A DNA stretch of 64,000 bases, from the NCBI RefSeq assembly GCF_018323985.1, contig NZ_AP024590.1, forward strand, positions 1,736,001-1,800,000, given 5' to 3'. The first letter of the stretch is position 1. Every line of letters starts with the position of its first letter. The DNA is from Enterobacter kobei. GTDB lineage: Bacteria > Pseudomonadota > Gammaproteobacteria > Enterobacterales > Enterobacteriaceae. The notes beneath the pieces are model-generated. The model had not been told where the DNA came from. It worked only from the letters and a program-made list of their open reading frames with translations, and did no database searches. This document shows positions 7,740 through 15,828 of the stretch, piece after piece. A program made the position numbers and the translations under genes.

Positions 7740-8657
7740 ATGCGGCCAGCTCTGGATTTTAATGCTCTGAAAGTTTTCATAGCGGTGGTTGAAAGAGATA
7801 GTTTTGTTGGGGCATCGAAAGTCCTTGAAATGCCGACATCAAACGTTAGTCGTTGTATTTCTCAGTTAGAAGAAAGACTTAAACTTCAACTTATTGAGCG
7901 CAACACCCGTCATATGAAACTCACTCAGGCGGGAAACCTGCTCTATTCCCGGGCGAAGCCATTACTGGAAGCGCTGGAGCAGACTGAAATAGAGTTAACG
8001 TTGCGGCAAATGCAGTTCAAGGGACCACTACGTATCTGTATTCCCAATGAAATAGGACCTGCACTGTTGGGTTCTGTAGTTGCCGATTTCGCCTGCCAGC
8101 ACCCCGATCTGGAAATTAGCTGTGTCACAAATTTGTCTGGTTTTGAATCCCTGCGAGACGATCTGGATTTAGCTATTATTGTGAGTCGTGGCCAGATGGA
8201 TGACAGTGATTACATAGCTCGTCATCTGGTGACTATCCCTTGCACTATCGTTGCAGCCCCCTCCGTCATTGCGTGTTATGGCATGCCTTCTCGTATACAG
8301 CAATTTGCAGAATTACCCTGTATTACCACGGTGAATGCACTTAAAGGCGCTCCCTGGCAGTTTGTGAATGAAAAAGGGGAATTCGAGACGATTAAGGTTA
8401 AAGGGCATTATCGGGTCAACAGCGGAGAGATGGCAGGACGCGCTGCGGTAGCGGGGGTTGGTTTCGCCATTCTTTCGAAACAGGCCTGCCAACCCTACAT
8501 CAACGATGGACGGCTGATCGAGATTAAGTTTGAACAACCGCCAGCCCCACTTCAATTGTTCGCACTTTATTCAGACAGGCGTTATTTGCCCTCTAAAACG
8601 CGAGCGCTCATTGATTTCATGCAGCAGAATTTGAGCAATATATCCTTAGCAACCTAA
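7740..8657 (+). CDS. LysR-family regulator of the adjacent MFS gene
   Basis: The 305-residue protein has the LysR helix-turn-helix (VERDSFVGASKVLEMPTSNVS, about 17-37) and the CrgA/AphB-like effector domain with a late AGVGFAILSK segment. The ATG at 7740 is used; one codon upstream is a TTG. Control of the divergent MFS exporter is inferred from the arrangement. Confidence 0.85.
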   Translation: MRPALDFNALKVFIAVVERDSFVGASKVLEMPTSNVSRCISQLEERLKLQLIERNTRHMKLTQAGNLLYSRAKPLLEALEQTEIELTLRQMQFKGPLRICIPNEIGPALLGSVVADFACQHPDLEISCVTNLSGFESLRDDLDLAIIVSRGQMDDSDYIARHLVTIPCTIVAAPSVIACYGMPSRIQQFAELPCITTVNALKGAPWQFVNEKGEFETIKVKGHYRVNSGEMAGRAAVAGVGFAILSKQACQPYINDGRLIEIKFEQPPAPLQLFALYSDRRYLPSKTRALIDFMQQNLSNISLAT

Positions 8658-8796
8658 GGCGACATTAAACAGCCACAGAGAGTCCTGGTGTTACAATGGT
8701 CTCTACATGCATAACGTCTGCTTTTCGCTCATTCTTTGCGCGACGCGCTTTTATGCTAGCGTTATAACCTCATGCCCCCTGCTGAGGAGATCCATT

Positions 8797-9195
8797 ATGC
8801 TGCAAGCCCTCAATCACATCACGCTCGCGGTGAGCGATGTATCCAGAAGCTTTGATTTTTATGTGAAAACGCTTGGTTTTACTCCTGCGGCGAAATGGGC
8901 GCGTGGCGCTTACCTGACGCTGGGTGATCTGTGGCTGTGTGTCTCTGCTGATACGGTTGCCGGTCATGAGGATTACACGCACTACGCATTTAGCATCAGA
9001 AGCGAAGATTTTGAAGGGTTTGTCGACAGGCTGAAACGGGCTGGCGTCACGGAATGGAAAACCAATAAAAGCGAAGGGCGATCTTTCTATTTTTTAGATC
9101 CCGATGGACACAAGCTGGAAATTCATGAGGGTGATTTAGCCAGCCGCCTGAGCGCGTGCAGAGAACATCCCTACGACCAGATGGAATTTTTCTAA
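8797..9195 (+). CDS. fosA: FosA-family glutathione transferase
   Basis: FosA adds glutathione to the epoxide of fosfomycin, a Mn(II)/K(+)-dependent reaction that inactivates the antibiotic. The 132-residue protein is a vicinal-oxygen-chelate fold. Metal ligands are His7, His62 and Glu108; Thr9, Lys88, Ser92 and Arg117 match the FosA active-site set with a uniform two-residue offset caused by a shorter loop near residue 52. The start at 8797 follows GAGGAG; an in-frame upstream ATG at 8707 would add 30 residues without family similarity. Chromosomal copies are common in Enterobacter and Klebsiella. Activity towards fosfomycin is inferred, not proven. Confidence 0.85.
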   Translation: MLQALNHITLAVSDVSRSFDFYVKTLGFTPAAKWARGAYLTLGDLWLCVSADTVAGHEDYTHYAFSIRSEDFEGFVDRLKRAGVTEWKTNKSEGRSFYFLDPDGHKLEIHEGDLASRLSACREHPYDQMEFF

Positions 9196-9351
9196 TATCA
9201 GGTGCGGGCTAATAACACGAGCTTCCTTAAATAATACGAGCAGGCGCGCTTTACCGCGGATACGCAGCCTGCCGACTTTTCGCGCTTTGTCCCTGATGCC
9301 GATACGTTATGCAACGCCTGAACGCTGGCTAATGTCATGCCGGTTCCACGG

Positions 9352-9807
9352 TTATCGGTGAAGGTAGATATCAGGTCGTGTAATTGTCCACGCGTAATTT
9401 TCCCTGTTAACGGGTTCATAGCCAAATTTTTCATAAAGCCAGGGTGCCGTTGTGGTGAACAACATAATTCTGCGTAGCTTAGCGAAAACAGGGTGATCGT
9501 GAATACACGCCATAAGCCACTTTCCCAGCCCGTCGCCCTGGTACTGTTCAAGTACATAGACATCGCAAAGATAAGCGAAAGTGGCATAGTCTGTTATTAG
9601 ACGTGCAAAGCCTATCTGAGAATCATCATGATAAATGCCAAAGTTAAGGCTGTTCTCTGTGGATGCAATGACGGTTTCCAGATCAATTCCTTTTGCCCAT
9701 GTAGATCTCGTTAAATACTGATGTACAGCATGCACATCCAGCTTTTCTTTGTCTGTGCTTATCAGGAATTCCTTCATATGCCATTCACGTATCGCTGTAA
9801 TGCTCAT
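9352..9807 (-). CDS. GNAT-family N-acetyltransferase
   Basis: A 151-residue acetyltransferase. The acetyl-CoA binding signature is LEQYQGDGLGKWLM (near residue 90), followed by the usual LFTT...LYEKFGY and the C-terminal strand. The substrate cannot be told. The start at 9807 is chosen because AAGGG lies seven bases upstream; an ATG two codons earlier overlaps that site, and an internal ATG at 9777 remains possible. Confidence 0.85.
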   Translation of the reverse strand: MSITAIREWHMKEFLISTDKEKLDVHAVHQYLTRSTWAKGIDLETVIASTENSLNFGIYHDDSQIGFARLITDYATFAYLCDVYVLEQYQGDGLGKWLMACIHDHPVFAKLRRIMLFTTTAPWLYEKFGYEPVNRENYAWTITRPDIYLHR

Positions 9808-9873
9808 TCTCATACCCTTATTTCAGCATTCTACTGTTAGCACCAGGACAGAACATCCGCTATTTGCGCTTAT

Positions 9874-11229
9874 TCAGCCACCCAGACGTACCCCAAAAAT
9901 AGTCTTTCCGTCCTCGTGCCGGTAGTACGCGCTGCCGCCGTGTAAGGCGGCGATGGCGCTCACCAGCGACAGCCCGAGGCCGCTGCCGGCGGTATGGCGC
10001 ACGTTATCGCCGCGCCAGAACCGTTCAAATAATTTCTCCGGCTCGGCCAGCGGATCCCCGGCGTTTGCCACCTCGATGTCGGTAGCCTCGCCGCGATGAA
10101 GGGTGCTGACCGTTATCGTGCCCTTATCCGGCGCATAACGAATGGCGTTGATCAGCAGGTTTGTCATCGCCCGCTGGAACAGCATTTTGTCGGCAGTAAG
10201 GCTGCCGTCAGCGTGGAGTGTGATAACCATTTCCCTTTCTTCTGCCAGCGGCTCCAGAAAATCGATAATGGTTTCCAGCGCGTCATGCAGTAAGAACGTT
10301 TCTTTATTGAGTTTAATATTGTGGTGGGTGGCGCGCGCCAGAAAAAGAATATTTTCCGTTAGCCGCGACAGGCCCTCCAGCTCTTCAATATTGCCTTCCA
10401 GCAACGCCTCATATTCCTCCGTGGAACGCGCATGGCCCAGCGCCACCTGATTCTGGCCTAATAACACGTTAATGGGCGTGCGTATCTCATGGGCCAGATC
10501 GTCGGCAAACTGGGTCAAACGGATAAAGTCCGTCGACAGGCGCTGGCGCATGGCATTCAGCGCCTCGCCAAGGGGCAACAGCTCTTTCGGGATTGCCTGT
10601 AGCGGCACGGTGTGGGTCAGCCGGTCACTGCCGGTTTCCGCCATGATCTGACTTAAGCGGCCAATGGCCCGCAGCCCGCGGCGGATCAGCAACGGACTGA
10701 CGGCAGCGCACAGCAAAATTGCCGCCAGCGACACCAGAATACTTTTCTGGCGATACTGCTCCAGCATCATCGCCCGCTCCCGCGCGACCCGCGCCAGCGT
10801 AATGGTCACCGGTCCTTCCTGCGAACGGGCCTGGAGGCTGAGCGCCGAGGCTTCGGTCTGATCCGCGTTGACCCAGCGGTGCAACTGCTGCTCGCCAGGC
10901 GGGGTGCTGACCGGGGTGGGGGACATCTCCGGCAGCGTCACGCCGGTATGATTAATGCTGACATTCTGCTCATGCGGGGAGCGGATGCTGAGAATATCCT
11001 GACGAATATCCACCATGCGGTTGAAATAGAGTGGCAAAGACGCCGGATGTGCACCGTCTTCCAGCAACTGCCGTAGCTGGGCGGCGCGGTTGATCAGCGT
11101 TTGATCGTCGCGCCACACCAGCTCGCTGCGTAACGCGTTATACAGGATCAGGCTGATGCCGCCGCAGGCCAGCGCCATAATCAGCGTGAAAATGGCGGTC
11201 AGCCGCAGGGTGAGGGAAGGGCTATACAC
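9874..11229 (-). CDS. hprS: Sensor histidine kinase HprS (YedV)
   Basis: HprS is the inner-membrane kinase of the HprSR system, which in E. coli responds to hydrogen peroxide and hypochlorous acid and overlaps with copper-responsive CusSR. The 451-residue protein has TM1 (about 8-30), a periplasmic loop to about 160, TM2 (about 163-182), a HAMP domain, the H-box DLAHEIRTPI and an ATPase domain with NAIRYAP, and GSGLGLSLV. Cysteines are at 22 in TM1 and 174 in TM2. It overlaps the 3' end of hprR by 8 bp, so the two are translationally coupled. Confidence 0.93.
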   Translation of the reverse strand: MYSPSLTLRLTAIFTLIMALACGGISLILYNALRSELVWRDDQTLINRAAQLRQLLEDGAHPASLPLYFNRMVDIRQDILSIRSPHEQNVSINHTGVTLPEMSPTPVSTPPGEQQLHRWVNADQTEASALSLQARSQEGPVTITLARVARERAMMLEQYRQKSILVSLAAILLCAAVSPLLIRRGLRAIGRLSQIMAETGSDRLTHTVPLQAIPKELLPLGEALNAMRQRLSTDFIRLTQFADDLAHEIRTPINVLLGQNQVALGHARSTEEYEALLEGNIEELEGLSRLTENILFLARATHHNIKLNKETFLLHDALETIIDFLEPLAEEREMVITLHADGSLTADKMLFQRAMTNLLINAIRYAPDKGTITVSTLHRGEATDIEVANAGDPLAEPEKLFERFWRGDNVRHTAGSGLGLSLVSAIAALHGGSAYYRHEDGKTIFGVRLGG

Positions 11230-11902
11230 GGCCTGGCTCCTGATCGGACAAACAATAGCCCATCCCCCTCACCGTGGTGATGAGCTTCTGCGGGAAGGGA
11301 TCGTCCACTTTACGGCGCAGGCGGCGAATGGCGACATCCACGATGTTGGTTTCGCTGTCAAAATTCACGCCCCAGATTTCACTGGCGAGCAGCGTGCGGG
11401 GCAGGATCTCACCGTGACGGCTGGCGAGCAGCCACAGCAGCATGAACTCTTTGCGCGTCAGCGTCACCGGTATGCCATCCCGCGTCACCTGAAAGCGCGC
11501 CGAGTCCATCACCAGATCCGCCACGCGCAGCGTGGTGCTGTGCGGCTGATGCTGACGCAGCTGATTTTTGACTCGCGCCAGTAGCTCAGCAAAGGAGAAG
11601 GGTTTGACGAGGTAATCGTTCGCCCCCAGCTCCAGGCCTTTAACGCGATCATCCACCGAATCTCTCGCGGTCAGGCAAATCACCGGCGTACTGCTGGCGG
11701 TGCGCAGGGTTTTCAGCACCTGCCAGCCATCCATGCCCGGCAGCATAATGTCCAGGATGACGAGGCTATAAGGATGCGCCAGCGCCAGATGCAGGCCGTC
11801 CCGCCCGTCTGCCGCGTGATCCACAATATAGCCCGCTTCCTCAAGCCCTTTGCGCACCCAGGCGCTGGCTTTCTGGTTATCTTCAATCAGTAACAGTTTC
11901 AT
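11222..11902 (-). CDS. hprR: Response regulator HprR (YedW)
   Basis: An OmpR/PhoB-type regulator of 226 residues. The receiver domain has the acidic pair in LLLIEDN, the phosphorylation site Asp51 in LVILDIMLPG and Lys100 in YLVKPF; the C-terminal winged helix ends with TTVRGMGYCL. The start at 11902 (MKLLLIEDN) is the family start; the open frame continues upstream but crosses into hiuH. It is divergent from hiuH, its known target in E. coli, across a palindromic box. Confidence 0.94.
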   Translation of the reverse strand: MKLLLIEDNQKASAWVRKGLEEAGYIVDHAADGRDGLHLALAHPYSLVILDIMLPGMDGWQVLKTLRTASSTPVICLTARDSVDDRVKGLELGANDYLVKPFSFAELLARVKNQLRQHQPHSTTLRVADLVMDSARFQVTRDGIPVTLTRKEFMLLWLLASRHGEILPRTLLASEIWGVNFDSETNIVDVAIRRLRRKVDDPFPQKLITTVRGMGYCLSDQEPGRV

Positions 11903-11951
11903 GAGGTAAGTTTGCCACGAAATATTGGGTCGCCCCAGCGTTTCAGCGCCA

Positions 11952-11969
11952 GATGACAATATGGTCATC
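11952..11969. promoter_or_regulatory. HprR/CusR-type binding box
   Basis: GATGAC-AATATG-GTCATC is a perfect 6+6 palindrome between hprR and hiuH and fits the described ATGACAANNTTGTCAT-type box recognised by HprR and CusR. It could control both directions. The position is about 50 bases before hprR and 67 before hiuH. Confidence 0.8.
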
Positions 11970-12035
11970 TTTCTGACAGGCAAACGGCGCGACCACGGGG
12001 GTATAACAGCACGGTGATTAACAAGGAGATCAACC

Positions 12036-12446
12036 ATGAAAAATTCCATCGCTGCTTTATCCCTCGCAATGCTGCTGGCTGCACCAGGCGTGACCTTTGC
12101 TGCCAGTAAGAACCCGATCAGCGTGCACGTGCTGAACCAGCAAACCGGTATGCCGGCACCGCACGTGGCGGTGACGCTTGAGCAGAAACAGGGTGAAAAC
12201 TGGAAAGTACTGAACACCGCCAGCACCGACGAAGATGGCCGCGTGGCCGCACTGTGGCCGGGCAAACCGTTTGAAGCGGGCGACTATCGCGTGACCTTTA
12301 AAACCGGCAAGTACTTTGCGGATCAGAAACAGGAAAGCTTCTTCCCGGAAATCCCGGTGGAATTCCACATCACGAACACCAGCACCACCTATCACGTTCC
12401 GCTGTTGCTGAGCCAGTACGGTTACTCCACCTACCGCGGGAGCTGA
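12036..12446 (+). CDS. hiuH: 5-hydroxyisourate hydrolase, periplasmic
   Basis: HiuH (transthyretin-related protein, YedX) hydrolyses 5-hydroxyisourate, an intermediate of urate oxidation. The 136-residue protein has a signal peptide of about 22 residues ending AASK, the N-terminal motif ISVHVLNQQTG with the catalytic His, and the C-terminal signature HVPLLLSQYGYSTYRGS. The GGAG ribosome-binding site is well placed. It is followed after 6 bp by a GlcG-like gene, forming an operon that faces hprRS. Confidence 0.95.
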   Translation: MKNSIAALSLAMLLAAPGVTFAASKNPISVHVLNQQTGMPAPHVAVTLEQKQGENWKVLNTASTDEDGRVAALWPGKPFEAGDYRVTFKTGKYFADQKQESFFPEIPVEFHITNTSTTYHVPLLLSQYGYSTYRGS

Positions 12447-12452
12447 GCCTGA

Positions 12453-12947
12453 ATGAAACGTTTTATGCTTGCCCTGGCGCTGGCGACGGGGCCGGTCATG
12501 GCCTTTGCCGCCGGGCCTGCCACGGTTTACGACATGACCCAGGAGCTGAGTAATAAACTGGCAGCCGAGGCGCTGGCGGTCTGTCACGGCATGGATCGTC
12601 AGGGTGTGGTGGCCGTGGTGGATCGTGGCGGCAACCTGGTGTCCCTGATGCGGGATGACAACGTCGGGCCGCATAATACCCAGGCGGCGTGGCGTAAGGC
12701 GTTCACGGCGCTGTCCACCAAAACGCCGACCAAAGAGTTTGCCCGAAAAGCGCAATCCTCTCCGGATACGGTTAACCTGAACACCGTGAATGAGCTATTG
12801 CTGCTCGGCGGCGGTGTGCCGGTGAAATACCACGGCCAGGTGATCGGGGCCATTGGCCTTGCGGGCACTGGCGGCGGAGACTCGGACGATCGCTGTGGTG
12901 CCGACGCCATTCGCAATGTGCTGGGCGAAAGCGCGTCGCAGAAGTAA
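12453..12947 (+). CDS. GlcG/HbpS-family secreted protein
   Basis: The 164-residue protein has a signal peptide (about residues 1-19, AFA-AG) and a single GlcG/HbpS domain with GVVAVVDRGGNLVSLMRDD and the late GGGVPVKYHGQVIGAIGLAG motif. Family members bind haem or small ligands and some protect against oxidative stress. It follows hiuH by 6 bp and is probably co-transcribed with it under HprR, which suggests a periplasmic role in oxidative stress; that is inference. Confidence 0.85.
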   Translation: MKRFMLALALATGPVMAFAAGPATVYDMTQELSNKLAAEALAVCHGMDRQGVVAVVDRGGNLVSLMRDDNVGPHNTQAAWRKAFTALSTKTPTKEFARKAQSSPDTVNLNTVNELLLLGGGVPVKYHGQVIGAIGLAGTGGGDSDDRCGADAIRNVLGESASQK

Positions 12948-12956
12948 TGCTAAACT

Positions 12957-12979
12957 GGCGGGGACGTGACTTCCCCGCC
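12957..12979 (+). terminator. Hairpin after the hiuH operon
   Basis: GGCGGGGA (12957-12964) and TCCCCGCC (12972-12979) form an 8-bp stem, followed by ATTACGCTTTTAT rather than a clean T-run. It is a plausible but imperfect terminator. A second, smaller hairpin AGCCCA/TGGGCT followed by TT lies at 13054-13068. Confidence 0.5.
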
Positions 12980-13085
12980 ATTACGCTTTTATCGATACAT
13001 TCATATCGCTTAACCTTTTCTTAAGATTAATCCTATAACGTAGGCTTTGTATTAGCCCATTTTGGGCTTTTCCGGAGCGTACCCC

Positions 13086-13865
13086 ATGCATAATAAAAGC
13101 ACTGATTCATTATCTCTGAGTAAAGTTCCCGCGGTGACCGCCGCCTTCTGGTTAACCAAGATCGCCGCGACGACGCTGGGTGAAACCGGCGGCGATGCCG
13201 TCACCATGTCGATGAATCTGGGTTACCTTACTGGTACGCTGATTTTCGCCATCATCTTTTTGGTCGCCGTCATCGTGCAGATCAAACAGCCGGTATTTAA
13301 CAAATGGATCTACTGGTTCACCGTGGTGGCGACCACCACCGTCGGCACGACGCTGGCGGACTTTGCCGATCGCTCGCTGGGAATAGGCTATCTGGGCGGT
13401 ACGATGCTGCTGAGCACGCTGCTGATCCTCTCGCTGTTTATCTGGCGCATCACCTGCGGCACCGTGGCGGTGAGTTCGGTGAATAACGGCCTGTCAGAAT
13501 GCTTCTACTGGATCACCATTATGTTTTCGCAAACGCTGGGCACCGCACTGGGAGACTGGACTGCCGACACCGAAGGGCTGGGCTATGACGGCGGTATTCT
13601 GCTGTTTGTCGGCGCGCTGGCGGTGATCTGGGCTGCCAGTCGTTTTACCTCGCTTTCCCGAACGGCGCTGTTCTGGGCGGCGTTTATCCTGACCCGTCCG
13701 TTGGGGGCAGTGGTGGGCGATTTCCTCGATAAACCCCTTGCCGACGGTGGCCTGGCGCTGAGCCGTTACAGCGCCTCTCTGACGCTGGCGCTGATCATCC
13801 TCGCTTTCCTCTGGCTGTTGCCACAGCGAGCAGCGGTGAAATCCGTTACCGCGAACGAATATTGA
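13086..13865 (+). CDS. COG4705-like membrane protein with fourfold repeat
   Basis: A 259-residue inner-membrane protein with about eight hydrophobic helices. It contains four copies of a W-x9-G-x4-D unit, at residues 22-37, 77-92, 142-157 and 197-212, each in a T/L-G-rich stretch such as TLGETGGD and TLGTALGD. The spacing between copies is 55, 65 and 55 residues, showing internal duplication of a two-helix unit. I recognise it as an uncharacterised membrane protein family; the function is unknown. The conserved, membrane-embedded Asp in each repeat suggests transport or ion binding (inference). The start at 13086 replaces an upstream in-frame GTG/ATG that lies in the leader hairpin. Confidence 0.75.
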   Translation: MHNKSTDSLSLSKVPAVTAAFWLTKIAATTLGETGGDAVTMSMNLGYLTGTLIFAIIFLVAVIVQIKQPVFNKWIYWFTVVATTTVGTTLADFADRSLGIGYLGGTMLLSTLLILSLFIWRITCGTVAVSSVNNGLSECFYWITIMFSQTLGTALGDWTADTEGLGYDGGILLFVGALAVIWAASRFTSLSRTALFWAAFILTRPLGAVVGDFLDKPLADGGLALSRYSASLTLALIILAFLWLLPQRAAVKSVTANEY

Positions 13866-13887
13866 TCGTCCGGCCCTGGCCTGATTT

Positions 13888-13929
13888 AAAACCCGGCAGC
13901 GTGCATCCGTCACGCTGCCGGGTTTTTTT
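13888..13929 (+). terminator. Rho-independent terminator
   Basis: AAACCCGGCAGCGTG pairs with CACGCTGCCGGGTTT in a 15-bp stem followed by seven T. It closes the transcript of the repeat membrane protein. Confidence 0.93.
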
Positions 13930-14060
13930 ATATTGACCCGATTTCATCGATGACTGTCCCCCGCGCCTGTCACGCTCTGTTCTCCTCTCCGCGTAAAGTA
14001 AGTCATCTCGCAGGCACACTGCCGCCGGAACCAGAGTCTGAACACTTACAGGAGCAAAAC

Positions 14061-14840
14061 ATGAAATTAACGCAAATCCGAAATGCCACCCTCGTGCTGG
14101 ACTATGCCGGTAAAAAATTCCTGATCGATCCCATGCTGGCGGAAAAAGAGGCCTGGGAAGGCTTTGCCGGGAACGCACGCCCGCACCTGCGCAATCCGAT
14201 GGTGGAATTGCCGGTACCGGTTGAAGAACTGCTGGCGGTCGATGCGGTGATCCTGACGCACACACACGCCGACCACTGGGATGAAGCCGCGCAGCAGGCG
14301 GTGCCAAAGGACATGCTGATCTATACGCAAAACGAAAGTGACGCCGCGCTGGTTCGCTCCCAGGGGTTCCTGAACGTGCGGGTATTGCGGGAAGAAAACG
14401 CCTTTGTTGATGGCCTGACCATTTATAAAACCGACGGTCAGCACGGCAGCAACGATTTGTATGCCGATCCGCTGATGGGAGAATTACTGGGCGATGCGTG
14501 CGGGCTGGTGTTCACACATCACCATGAAAAAACGCTCTACATCGCAGGCGATACCGTGTGGGTCAAACCCTATGTCCGCAGTTTGCAGCGCTTCCAGCCG
14601 GATGTGGTGGTACTGAATACCGGTTATGCTGTTAACGATCTTTACGGACCGATTATCATGGGCAAAGAAGACACGCTGCGTACGCATAAGCTGTTGCCTT
14701 CTGCGACTATAGTGGCGTCGCACATGGAATCGGTTAACCACTGTCTGCTGACCCGCGCTGAACTGCGTGAATTTACGCGTGAACACGGCATTGAGGATTG
14801 GGTACGTATTCCCGCAGACGGTGAAACGCTGACTTTCTGA
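14061..14840 (+). CDS. UlaG-like metallo-beta-lactamase-fold hydrolase
   Basis: The 259-residue protein has the metal motif HTHADHWD at residues 67-74, the second-site LYIAGDTVW and a final ASHMESVNHC segment giving the last His ligand. This is the UlaG-like branch (L-ascorbate-6-phosphate lactonase relatives). The substrate is not known. GGAG precedes the ATG at 14061. A GlxA-type regulator gene starts 16 bp downstream, so the two probably form an operon. Confidence 0.85.
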   Translation: MKLTQIRNATLVLDYAGKKFLIDPMLAEKEAWEGFAGNARPHLRNPMVELPVPVEELLAVDAVILTHTHADHWDEAAQQAVPKDMLIYTQNESDAALVRSQGFLNVRVLREENAFVDGLTIYKTDGQHGSNDLYADPLMGELLGDACGLVFTHHHEKTLYIAGDTVWVKPYVRSLQRFQPDVVVLNTGYAVNDLYGPIIMGKEDTLRTHKLLPSATIVASHMESVNHCLLTRAELREFTREHGIEDWVRIPADGETLTF

Positions 14841-14856
14841 TCACAGGATAAAGGTT

Positions 14857-15825
14857 ATGTCTGCTCTGACGGTTGCGGTAATCGCGACGACGGGTTTTAG
14901 CCCCTTTCATTTTTCGGTGCCCTGTATTTTATTCGGGCAGGCGATGCCGCAGCCGGATCTCTTCCGCGTAGAAATTTGTGCGGAAAAACCCGGCGTGGTG
15001 CTGTCTGATATCGGGCTGTCGATTAACGTAGAGCACGGTCTTGAGCGGCTGGACAGGGCAGACATCATTATTGTTCCCTTCTGGAATAAGCCCGACGAAA
15101 AACCCTCTCAGGTATTGCTGGATAAACTTATCAGCGCCTGGCAGCGTGGCGCTGAAGTGGTAGGGCTCTGTTTAGGCACTTATGTGCTGGCATACGCAGG
15201 GTTACTGGATCACCATCGCGCCGCAACGCACTGGGAGTTCGAAAAAGATTTCACCGAACGCTTTCCCGATGTTCATCTGGACCGCAACTCGCTGTACACC
15301 AGTGATGAACGCCTGATCACCTCGGCGGGTACCGCCGCCGGGATTGACTGCTGTCTGAATATCATTCGCGATCATTATGGCTCGGCGATTGCCAACCGCG
15401 TGGCACGCCGCATGGTGGTGCCGCCGCACCGGGAAGGCGGTCAGGCGCAGTTTATTGAGCGCCCGGTGCCGGGGTCCACGCGCGACAGCAAAATGAACGA
15501 ACTGATGGACTACCTACGTCGCAATCTGGATAAGCCGCACGATCTCGACGCGCTGGCGGGGTTTGTCAGCATGAGCCGACGCACGCTGACGCGTCATTTT
15601 TTCAAAGCCACCGGCACCACTATTGGCGAATGGCTGACCGCCGAACGCCTGCAACGCAGCCAGGAATTGCTGGAAACCACAGACAAGAGTATTGAAAGCG
15701 TCGCGGCGATGGCAGGCTTTCAGTCGCCGATCTCGTTCCGGCAAAGCTTTAAAGCAAGATTCAGCGTCAGCCCGAGCGAATGGCGCAGGGCCTTTCGTGG
15801 CCCGGAGCCGGTGGATCGCGTGTAA
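14857..15825 (+). CDS. GlxA-type AraC-family regulator (DJ-1/PfpI + HTH)
   Basis: The 322-residue protein fuses an N-terminal DJ-1/PfpI-like amidotransferase fold (with GLCLGTYVLA, nucleophile-elbow Cys near residue 109) to a C-terminal AraC helix-turn-helix pair (LAGFVSMSRRTLTRHFF and VAAMAGFQSPISFRQSF). This is the FtrA/GlxA group of transcription regulators. It follows the UlaG-like hydrolase by 16 bp and probably controls this small operon in response to a metabolite bound by the DJ-1 domain (inference). Confidence 0.9.
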   Translation: MSALTVAVIATTGFSPFHFSVPCILFGQAMPQPDLFRVEICAEKPGVVLSDIGLSINVEHGLERLDRADIIIVPFWNKPDEKPSQVLLDKLISAWQRGAEVVGLCLGTYVLAYAGLLDHHRAATHWEFEKDFTERFPDVHLDRNSLYTSDERLITSAGTAAGIDCCLNIIRDHYGSAIANRVARRMVVPPHREGGQAQFIERPVPGSTRDSKMNELMDYLRRNLDKPHDLDALAGFVSMSRRTLTRHFFKATGTTIGEWLTAERLQRSQELLETTDKSIESVAAMAGFQSPISFRQSFKARFSVSPSEWRRAFRGPEPVDRV

Positions 15826-15828
15826 ACC

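Noticed and set aside
9198..9587. Minus-strand frame overlapping the GNAT gene
   Set aside because: Overlaps 3' half of the GNAT gene in another frame, no recognisable domain; the part beyond the GNAT stop (9198-9351) shows nothing identifiable.
11903..12265. N-terminal extension of HprR
   Set aside because: The frame runs antisense into hiuH; response regulators start at MKLLLIED, and the intergenic palindrome would lie inside the extension.
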